NCBI GenBank assembly: GCA_016928025.1
Contig: JAFGLN010000036.1
Span: 1 to 45,490, forward strand
Reading direction: 5' to 3'
DNA length: 45,490 nucleotides
Source of the DNA: Deltaproteobacteria bacterium
GTDB taxonomy: Bacteria; Desulfobacterota; Syntrophia; Syntrophales; JAFGHS01
Positions 24,716 to 31,673 of the stretch are shown in pieces. Both the position numbers and the translations under genes were made by a program. The stretch's first letter is position 1; every line of letters starts with the position of its first letter. The notes under the pieces were generated by a model. The model was not told the origin of the DNA, did no database searches, and was given only the letters and a program-made list of their open reading frames with translations.

Positions 24716-25756
24716 ATGAATCGCAATGAAGCGGCAACAAATCAGGACATCCCGACGGCTGAAGGGACAGGAACCATGCTTCCCCCGGAAATCCTGAAAA
24801 TCATCGATATAAAAAAACACTTTCAACTCAAAGGCGGTTTTCTATCCCGGTCAAAAGGCATTCTGAAGGCCGTGGACGGCGTCTCCCTGCAAATCAGAAA
24901 AGGGGATATTTTCGGATTGGCCGGCGAAAGCGGCTGCGGGAAAACGACCTTGGGCTATGTGGCCGGCGGGATTTTGCCTCAGACGGAAGGAACGATCCAT
25001 TTCGAGGGGCAACCCATCGACGACCGTTCGGGAAAGCTCACCGTGAGGGACGTTCAGTTCATTTTTCAGGACATTTCCGGCGCCTTGAACCCCAAATGGA
25101 TGATCAAGGACATCATTGCCGAGCCGCTGGCCATCATTGGAGAGACGGCGCAGGTTCGTAGAGAGAAAACCGAACGGTTTATGAAAGAGGTCGGATTGAC
25201 CTTGGAATATTTGGATGCTTACCCGCACGAACTTTCGGGCGGGCAGCGGCAAAGGGTTTCCATCGCCAGGGCCATGGTAACCAATCCCAAACTAATTGTC
25301 TGTGACGAGCCCTTTTCGGCCCTGGATGTATCCGTCCAGGCGCAGATCATCAGTTTGTTGATCAAACTGAAACGACAATTTGATTTGACCTACCTGATCA
25401 TCTCTCATGACCTGGCCCTGCTGCAGTATATTTGTAACGTCCTGGCCGTCATGTATCTGGGCGAGATCGTCGAGGAAGCCGTGCCTGCTGAAAAGTTGTT
25501 CACCAACCCCTTACATCCATATAGTCAAGGGCTTTTGGGGTCTTTTCTTTTTGCCGATCCCAATAAGCAGCGCATCGATGCCATTGAAATATTAGCCGGA
25601 GAGGTTCCCAATCCGATTCTTCCGCCCCAGGGGTGCCGTTTTCACCCCCGGTGTAAACATTGTCGGGACATCTGCCGGAAAGAAAAACCCGTCATGCGGG
25701 AAATAGATCCGGGTCATCGTGTGGCCTGTCATTTCGTTCAGCATGACGGATCATGA
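24716..25756 (+). CDS. ABC transporter ATP-binding protein, DppF/OppF type
   Basis: A 346-residue ATPase. The start chosen is ATG 24716, 10 nt after the upstream stop and preceded by TAGGAG; the frame is open further upstream but only inside the preceding gene. Walker A GESGCGKTT, Q-loop FIFQDISGALNP, signature LSGGQRQRVSIA and Walker B LIVCDEPFSALD are present, followed by the C-terminal GCRFHPRCKHCRDICRKEKP Cys motif. It is the heterodimer partner of the DppD-type ATPase. Confidence 0.95.
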   Translation: MNRNEAATNQDIPTAEGTGTMLPPEILKIIDIKKHFQLKGGFLSRSKGILKAVDGVSLQIRKGDIFGLAGESGCGKTTLGYVAGGILPQTEGTIHFEGQPIDDRSGKLTVRDVQFIFQDISGALNPKWMIKDIIAEPLAIIGETAQVRREKTERFMKEVGLTLEYLDAYPHELSGGQRQRVSIARAMVTNPKLIVCDEPFSALDVSVQAQIISLLIKLKRQFDLTYLIISHDLALLQYICNVLAVMYLGEIVEEAVPAEKLFTNPLHPYSQGLLGSFLFADPNKQRIDAIEILAGEVPNPILPPQGCRFHPRCKHCRDICRKEKPVMREIDPGHRVACHFVQHDGS

Positions 25757-25778
25757 ATAATGACTTAGGAGGTTCAAT

Positions 25779-27356
25779 ATGTTTGGAGTTAAGAGAATTA
25801 CAACGATATTATCGGTTGCCTTATTGACGGCCGTGTTTTTATTAGTTCCTTTACCGTCAAACGCCGCCCCTGAAAAAGGGACAGTTGCTCCGTCTCCCCA
25901 AAAAGGCGGCGTTCTGAAAATCGCCTATACAGCAGATCCGGGAAGTCTGGATTTCCATAAGAATGGAAACTCGGCCTTGTTTGCCATTACCGGCCACGTC
26001 GTCGAGGGTCTTTTTGATTATGACAGCACCTACACATTGCAACCGATGCTGGCCGACGGTCACAAAGAAAGCCCCGACCGTTTAACTCATACCATCAATC
26101 TCAGAAAAGGGGTTTTATTTCATAATCATAAAGAACTGACGGCTGATGACGTCGTCGCCACCGTGAAACGCCATCACAAGTGTTCCCGAGTGTTCCTTGA
26201 AATACGCAACTATATGGAATCCATAAAGGCTAAAGACAAGTATACCGTTGAAGTCCGTCTCAAAAAACCGTATCCTGAATTCCTGTATAACATGGTGGGC
26301 GGAATCATCCCCAAGGAGTTGGCTGAAAAGTATCCCGAGACTGAAATACCAGACAAAGAAGTCATCGGCACCGGTCCTTATCAGGTAAAGGTCAGGGCAC
26401 CCGACCGTTATGTGGAACTGGTCCGATTTGACCGCTACGTCTCCCGGACGGAAAAACCCGATGGATATGTCGGACGGAAATATGCCTATGTGGACAAAAT
26501 GATCTTTTATATCCTGCCGGACCCCGCAGTACGTCTGATGGGTGTGGAAACCGGTGAATACCATTATGCTTTCGGCGTCAACCATGCCGATTATCAAAGA
26601 ATCATCGACAACCCCCAGTTAGAACCCCGTGTCTCAAAGGCCTCTGCCTCCTTAGGCTGTATGTTCAACTGCAAGGAAGGAGGACTAACCGCCAACATCA
26701 AGTTAAGGCAGGCGGTGGCGGCTGCCTTGAATGCCGAACCGGTGATGAAGGCCGCTTATCTATATCCCCAGCTTTACAGTTTGGAAAGCAGCTTCATCTG
26801 GCCTCAAACCAAACAATGGTATACGAAGGCCGGTGCAGAGTATTATAACCAGAATAATCCGAAGAAGGCCAAACAACTGTTGAAAGAGGCGGGCTATCAA
26901 GGAGAAACATTAATCATGCTGGGCATCGCCGAAATCGAATATTTAAGAAACGCCTGCATGGTTGTGCACAATCAGCTAAGAAATATCGGGCTGAATGTCG
27001 ATCTCCAGTTAGTGGATCAAAATACCTTTGCCTCCCGGCTTCTCGCGGGCAAATGGAACATGGTCACCGCCGTTTCCAGCTTTATCCCTTTCCCGTCGCT
27101 GTTCTACTGGACCAGAGAAAAAGAGCGTATCACGGGATGGACGAGCGAAAAGAAAGTGCGGCTGGCCCACCAATTGCGCCAGGGGACTTCCGCGGCGGAA
27201 AGATTTAAGGCCTGGGAGGAAATGCAAAAGATGGCATATGAAGAAGCGGCCCGAACAAAATTTGGGAACGGTTCTAGTTTGGCCGCTTCCACAGTTAAAG
27301 CCACCGGCTGGGGGGAAATGTGGAGTTTGCGTTTCTGGAACGTCTGGTTCAAATAG
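25779..27356 (+). CDS. ABC transporter substrate-binding protein, family 5 (DppA/OppA-like)
   Basis: A 525-residue periplasmic binding protein. The signal peptide spans about residues 1-30 (ending SNAA) with no lipobox. The mature chain starts with the SBP_bac_5 pattern GGVLKIAYTADPGSLD, then LADGHKESPD, LRKGVLFHNHKELTADDV and VIGTGPYQVK, all family landmarks. The C-terminus is normal length. SD TAGGAGG lies close before ATG 25779. As the recognition subunit it defines the importer's cargo, but residues lining the pocket cannot be read off reliably; peptides, opines, sugars and aromatic conjugates are all known for this family. Confidence 0.93.
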   Translation: MFGVKRITTILSVALLTAVFLLVPLPSNAAPEKGTVAPSPQKGGVLKIAYTADPGSLDFHKNGNSALFAITGHVVEGLFDYDSTYTLQPMLADGHKESPDRLTHTINLRKGVLFHNHKELTADDVVATVKRHHKCSRVFLEIRNYMESIKAKDKYTVEVRLKKPYPEFLYNMVGGIIPKELAEKYPETEIPDKEVIGTGPYQVKVRAPDRYVELVRFDRYVSRTEKPDGYVGRKYAYVDKMIFYILPDPAVRLMGVETGEYHYAFGVNHADYQRIIDNPQLEPRVSKASASLGCMFNCKEGGLTANIKLRQAVAAALNAEPVMKAAYLYPQLYSLESSFIWPQTKQWYTKAGAEYYNQNNPKKAKQLLKEAGYQGETLIMLGIAEIEYLRNACMVVHNQLRNIGLNVDLQLVDQNTFASRLLAGKWNMVTAVSSFIPFPSLFYWTREKERITGWTSEKKVRLAHQLRQGTSAAERFKAWEEMQKMAYEEAARTKFGNGSSLAASTVKATGWGEMWSLRFWNVWFK

Positions 27357-27434
27357 TGTCAATATTCTCTTTTTTTTTCATAACGTTTCCGTTATGATCG
27401 GCAAAATTTTTGAGCAGGAAGGAGTCATTGAAAA

Positions 27435-28088
27435 ATGAAAAAATTATTTGCTCTGGGGGGGGTTGTTTTACTGGCAGTTCTCTTTTCGGGTTGCGGTGAA
27501 ATGCTGCACAGGGAGATCGTCGTCCAATCTCAATCGGCAAGATCCGATATATTTGCTGAGGTCGATAAAGACGCGCCTGTTCCGGCGGAATTCGGCGCCG
27601 TCCAAATCAAAGCGTCGATAAAAACCCGCCATAAAGGTTATTACGCGAGCAATTTGGGAACGCCGAATGTTGGAAAATCCGGGTTCCCGTTTCTCCTGAA
27701 TATAGACGGGCAGGCAGCGGAATGGAAGATTGACGGAGAAAAAGAGAACACGCCGAGGTTCGAAAAGGGGATGTTGATGCCCGAGGGAGGAGAAGGGATG
27801 AGATATATCCTGAATAAAACGATCCGGGTCAAAAAGGGCCCCCATCGGGTATTTTTCGGACTCTCTCGTGATAACATCATCCAGGAATTTGACCTGAACA
27901 TCAAAGAAGGTCCCTCTACATTGGAAATTATACCCGTCTACAAATCGGATCCGATAATCGATATCCGGAGGCCGGAAAATAATGAGGCCTCATATGCTTA
28001 TGGGATAAAACGCCTTGACGTGTATTATGACGGTGAAAGGATCAAAACATTGCCGGATACTGTCCTGATGAAAATTTTTGGACAGTAA
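27435..28088 (+). CDS. Lipoprotein of unknown function
   Basis: A 217-residue protein with a lipoprotein signal: MKKLFALGG, hydrophobic core, then the lipobox LFSGC with the lipidated Cys at residue 20. The mature part has no family I recognise. It contains alternating strand-like segments (YILNKTIRVKKGPHRVFFGLS near the middle) reminiscent of a small beta-sandwich. It follows the binding-protein gene by 78 nt, a gap holding a 7-bp palindrome CATAACG-TTTC-CGTTATG (27379-27396). It could be a membrane-anchored accessory of the importer. Confidence 0.75.
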   Translation: MKKLFALGGVVLLAVLFSGCGEMLHREIVVQSQSARSDIFAEVDKDAPVPAEFGAVQIKASIKTRHKGYYASNLGTPNVGKSGFPFLLNIDGQAAEWKIDGEKENTPRFEKGMLMPEGGEGMRYILNKTIRVKKGPHRVFFGLSRDNIIQEFDLNIKEGPSTLEIIPVYKSDPIIDIRRPENNEASYAYGIKRLDVYYDGERIKTLPDTVLMKIFGQ

Positions 28089-28197
28089 AAGGCGCTGATA
28101 ACTCATTCCGTCATGTCCGATTCGGGCACATGGTATAACACGGCGAAGACCTGCGATTCACTGCGGCGAGGGGTCCGGTTATGATCTGCGCGCCTCT

Positions 28198-28218
28198 CGC
28201 CGTTGACGGCGCTTTTTT
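28198..28218 (+). terminator. Rho-independent terminator after the importer/lipoprotein genes
   Basis: CGCCG-TTGA-CGGCG (28198-28211) is followed by CTTTTTT. A larger imperfect inverted repeat, CGGCGAGGGG (28164-28173) with CCTCTCGCCG (28193-28202), overlaps it and could form an alternative structure. Confidence 0.6.
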
Positions 28219-28272
28219 CCCAATGAATGGCGCTGGAATAAAAGCGTGTACAAAAAATAAAAAAGAGGTGAC

Positions 28273-30087
28273 ATGATGACACAAAAAGCAGACATTGATT
28301 CCGTCTACGACAACCCGAACAACCTGGTCGATTTATTTGAACAGAGCGTAGCCAAATGGCCGAACAACAGGCTTTTCGGCGTCAAGAACACATCTTCCGG
28401 ACAGTATGAATGGACAACCTACCAAGAGGTTGCCGACAGAGTCAATAACCTCCGCGGCGCGCTTGCAAAACTCGGTTTAGCCAAAGGCGAATCCGTAGGC
28501 ATTATCGTCAATAACTGTATCGAATGGTTCGTTTGCGAACAGGCCGTTCATGGCCTGGGCGGTGTTTTCGTCCCCATGTATGAAAAGGAACTTAAAAAAA
28601 TATGGCAATATATCATCTCCGACGCCGGAGTTAAATTCCTCTTTGTCCGAGACAGCAACATCCATGATCAGGTCAAGGATTTTGCCAATGAGATGCCGAC
28701 GTTAAAATCTATTTTTCTCCTGGACGGCAACGGTGAGAACAGCCTGGCTGCCCTGGAAGAAATGGGCAAAAGCAATCCCGTACTGTCCATAAAACCCCAC
28801 TGGTCGGATCTGGCCTGCATCATCTATACCTCCGGCACAACCGGAGATCCCAAGGGTGTCATGCTTTCCCACGGAAACCTGACTTTAGTCCCCCGCGCTG
28901 GCGTGGACGCATTCGGCTTGGATGAGACCATGCATGTCGTCGCTATTCTGCCCTGGGCGCATGTCTTCGGTCTGGGCGCCGACCTCCATTGTTACATCCA
29001 CTGCGGCGGCGGTATTGCTTTTGCCGAATCGTTGGACAAACTGATCCAGAATTTTGCGGAAGTCAAACCGACAGGTCTCTCTGTCGTCCCCCGGATCGTG
29101 TCGAAAATTTATGATACCGTCATGCAGGGGGCCGCCGCCGATCCGGTTAAAAAACAATTTTTCGACGCAGCCGTGGCGGAAGCCGTTAAGAACAGGGATT
29201 TGTCCGAAAAAACGAAAGAGTTTAAAGAGTATGACACCCTGGTCTTCTCCCAGGTGCGCAATATTTTCGGCGGAAATCTGAAATTTTTCGTGACCGGCAG
29301 TGCCGTTCTGAAACCGGAAATCGCCCTCTTCTTCAAAGATATCGGCCAGCCCACTTTCGACGGCTACGGTCTGACGGAAACGTCGCCCACGATCACCGTC
29401 AATTCACCCAAATACGGCAATAAATACGGAACCGTCGGCAAGCCGGCCGCCGGTATGCATGTCGTGATTGATAAGTCGCGCGTCGGCGAGGACAGCCAAG
29501 ACGGTGAAATTATCGCTTATGGTCCGTTGGTCATGATGGGTTATCACAATAAACCCGAACAAACGGCGGAAGTCCTGATGCCCGATAAGTGGAATGGTTT
29601 CTCCGGTATTCGCACGGGCGACCGCGGCTGGCTCGACGAAGAAGGTTACCTCCATATTACCGGACGTTTCAAGGATGAGTACAAACTGGCCAACGGTAAG
29701 TACGTCCATCCGGAAGGTATCGAAAATGAAATCAAATTGCTGCGTTATATTCTCAACACCATGCTTTACGGCGACGGCAAAGACTACAACGTCGCTCTGA
29801 TCGTTCCGGACTTTGAGGCGCTGAAAACCGATCCGAACACACAGCCGTGGATCAAAGACACGCTGGAAGAAACTCTTCAGAACAAGGATTTACAGGCTTA
29901 TCTGGCCAAAGACATTACCGCTCATCTGCGCAAGTCTTACGGCGGTTATGAAGTGCCGCAAAGATTCCTGTTCATTCCTGAAGACTTTACGCTGGAAAAC
30001 GGCATGCTGACCCAGACGATGAAACTCAAAAGAGCAAACGTTATGAAAAAATATGGTGAACCGTTGCAGGCACTCTATCAGGGATAA
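28273..30087 (+). CDS. AMP-forming acyl-CoA synthetase (long-chain fatty acid-CoA ligase family)
   Basis: A 604-residue ANL-superfamily ligase: it activates a carboxylic acid with ATP to acyl-AMP and then forms the CoA thioester in the cytoplasm. The P-loop motif IIYTSGTTGDPKGVMLSHGN starts near residue 178. The middle motif FDGYGLTETSP lies near residue 360, and RTGDRGWLDEEGYLHITGRFKDEYKLANGKYV spans the A8 hinge (about 455-480). The length and the A8 region fit long-chain acyl-CoA synthetases, but chain length or aromatic preference cannot be fixed. SD AGAGGTGAC precedes ATG 28273. It is a single-gene unit, closed by a strong terminator. It may activate a GRE-derived acid for the acyl-CoA dehydrogenases further on. 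Confidence 0.93.
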   Translation: MMTQKADIDSVYDNPNNLVDLFEQSVAKWPNNRLFGVKNTSSGQYEWTTYQEVADRVNNLRGALAKLGLAKGESVGIIVNNCIEWFVCEQAVHGLGGVFVPMYEKELKKIWQYIISDAGVKFLFVRDSNIHDQVKDFANEMPTLKSIFLLDGNGENSLAALEEMGKSNPVLSIKPHWSDLACIIYTSGTTGDPKGVMLSHGNLTLVPRAGVDAFGLDETMHVVAILPWAHVFGLGADLHCYIHCGGGIAFAESLDKLIQNFAEVKPTGLSVVPRIVSKIYDTVMQGAAADPVKKQFFDAAVAEAVKNRDLSEKTKEFKEYDTLVFSQVRNIFGGNLKFFVTGSAVLKPEIALFFKDIGQPTFDGYGLTETSPTITVNSPKYGNKYGTVGKPAAGMHVVIDKSRVGEDSQDGEIIAYGPLVMMGYHNKPEQTAEVLMPDKWNGFSGIRTGDRGWLDEEGYLHITGRFKDEYKLANGKYVHPEGIENEIKLLRYILNTMLYGDGKDYNVALIVPDFEALKTDPNTQPWIKDTLEETLQNKDLQAYLAKDITAHLRKSYGGYEVPQRFLFIPEDFTLENGMLTQTMKLKRANVMKKYGEPLQALYQG

Positions 30088-30092
30088 CGGAA

Positions 30093-30133
30093 ACCAGAAA
30101 ACCTCCGGCCCAGCCGGAGGTTTTCTGGTTTTT
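30093..30133 (+). terminator. Strong Rho-independent terminator after the acyl-CoA synthetase
   Basis: A perfect 17-bp stem (30093-30109 with 30113-30129, loop CCA) is followed by a run of T. It closes the ligase unit and partly shields it from the convergent regulator gene. Confidence 0.93.
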
Positions 30134-30220
30134 AAATATTTGAGAGGAACAGATCATTACACGGCTCATGCTGCCGGAAACGGAGTGCTAAAAAAAACAG
30201 AGAGGCAGACACCAAATAGA

Positions 30221-31147
30221 TCATTGACGAAACCTCTCAAAACTATCAAAGGCCCTTTTTCCCTTTTCCGTGAGAAAAGCATGGGTGAGCATATCGGCTA
30301 CAAAACGCATGAGCTCGTTAAGGGTGTATTTATCGTCTAAAGACGCCCGGTGTAACGCGATCTCATCAATCAGAATCATGAAAAATGCGTTCAACTCCGG
30401 ATCGACATCGCGGATCAACCCGTCTTGGATCCCTAATGAAATCTCGCGGGCCAAATTTTTCGTCATTTCTCCATACAATTTTGCCAGCCGATCCTTCGCC
30501 CATTGGTCGCCGATCGCCACACCGGCCCTTAACTGATTGATGATTTCTCCAATTTTTGTGTAGTGTTTGTAAAATATTTGGAACATGAGGACATGTCTTC
30601 GTTCAATATTTTTTTCCTGTTCGATCGTGGCCCTGATTTCCAATCCCAAATTACGGACAACGTATTCGATGACCTCGACAAACAATTCCCGTTTGTCTTG
30701 AAAATAGTGGTAAAAGGTGGGGGCCGATATGCCGACGGCCTTGGCAATATCCCGGATGTTGGTCAGATAATAGCCCCTGTCTGCATATAATTTAAGGGTA
30801 GCCTCGATGATCTCTTCCTTTTTCTTCGTTGCCGGCCCGCCGTTCATCTTCTTGAACTTCGGGTCCGCTGCACCTTTCTCTTTCGTCAATGTGTAACTAT
30901 CCATCAGCTTATGTTTGATGAAATCAAGGGGGATTCGGGATGTTTTGGCGGATTTCAGGTAATCCATTTTGATCTTTTGAATCATTTCAAGTCTCTGCAG
31001 GTGGCTATGGTCATAGTAAGCCATTGTTTTGCCCGTTTTATAAGGTTGGTGCAGCAGTCCATACCAAATATAGTGATGAATCGTGGATCGGCGGACACCT
31101 GACCTTTTTTCCAAATCTCCAATGGTCATTTCTTTTTTTCTTTCCAT
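30221..31147 (-). CDS. MerR-TetR fusion transcriptional regulator, copy 2
   Basis: A 308-residue paralogue of the regulator at 11776-12702 with identical architecture: MerR-type winged helix (MTIGDLEKRSGVRRSTIHHY; YGLLHQPYKTGKTMAYYD), a variable linker (about residues 85-108), TetR HTH (IRDIAKAVGISAPTFYHYFQDK), then the helical domain. The helical domain is strongly conserved between copies (block KIGEIINQLRAGVAIGDQWA), while the linker is not, which suggests similar ligands. It diverges from GRE3 across a 526-bp spacer. The octamer ATAGATCA occurs just past its stop codon. Probably autoregulated and controlling GRE3. Confidence 0.9.
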   Translation of the reverse strand: MERKKEMTIGDLEKRSGVRRSTIHHYIWYGLLHQPYKTGKTMAYYDHSHLQRLEMIQKIKMDYLKSAKTSRIPLDFIKHKLMDSYTLTKEKGAADPKFKKMNGGPATKKKEEIIEATLKLYADRGYYLTNIRDIAKAVGISAPTFYHYFQDKRELFVEVIEYVVRNLGLEIRATIEQEKNIERRHVLMFQIFYKHYTKIGEIINQLRAGVAIGDQWAKDRLAKLYGEMTKNLAREISLGIQDGLIRDVDPELNAFFMILIDEIALHRASLDDKYTLNELMRFVADMLTHAFLTEKGKRAFDSFERFRQ

Positions 31148-31527
31148 ACCCCCTCCAATGATACAAATCGCTTTTCACAATCGCAAAATACCATATATCT
31201 CTATCGATATCAACATTATCAGGTAATATCGCTTAATACTTTTTCTCGGGTTACTCAACCGGCCAAAAAGCATATGAAGCTCTCCCGGTCGTTCTTGATC
31301 CCGAGCTCTCCTCCTCTATTCGGTTCTTCGCCGCCTATCCATTATCAAGTAAGTATTATCAAGCTGCATTATAAGGCAAAATTCATTATTTCTCTTCTTT
31401 TTTCATCAACTGACAAATCGAACATGATCATACCAATATTTTATACTCTCGTAATTTCAGTTAGTTTTACCCATTGATCCTTGTTTGACTCACTTAAATA
31501 TTTATTTGACAAAAGAAATATTCCTCT

Positions 31528-31543
31528 ATAGATCAATAGATCA
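31528..31543. promoter_or_regulatory. Tandem ATAGATCA octamers overlapping the GRE3 promoter
   Basis: Two head-to-tail copies of ATAGATCA, the octamer that also forms part of the inverted repeat upstream of GRE1. Candidate binding site of the MerR-TetR proteins. Confidence 0.45.
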
Positions 31544-31636
31544 AAGTAATGCAGCTTCACAATAACGGGTAATACCGGTCGCTATTGGGGTAACATTGTA
31601 TGTGAAATTGGCGGGAAACGGCGCCTTAATCATGTT

Positions 31637-31656
31637 CAATATTTAAAAAAATATTG
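31637..31656. repeat. Palindromic hairpin just before the GRE3 ribosome binding site
   Basis: CAATATTT-AAAA-AAATATTG, a perfect 8-bp inverted repeat ending 2 nt before the SD AAGGAGG of GRE3. It could fold in the leader RNA or bind a regulator. No equivalent precedes GRE1 or GRE2. Confidence 0.5.
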
Positions 31657-31673
31657 GTAAGGAGGCACAGCAT

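Larger units (their letters stand above)
31148..31673. promoter_or_regulatory. Divergent control region between MerR-TetR copy 2 and GRE3
   Basis: A 526-bp AT-rich spacer without a convincing gene. A TTGACA hexamer at 31506-31511 is followed by TATAGA at 31527-31532. Two adjacent copies of ATAGATCA (31528-31543) overlap that putative -10 region, ideal for repression. ATTGTGAA (minus strand) occurs at 31174-31181 near the regulator start and ATTGTGAAG (minus strand) at 31555-31563. The site assignments are inferred. Confidence 0.55.
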
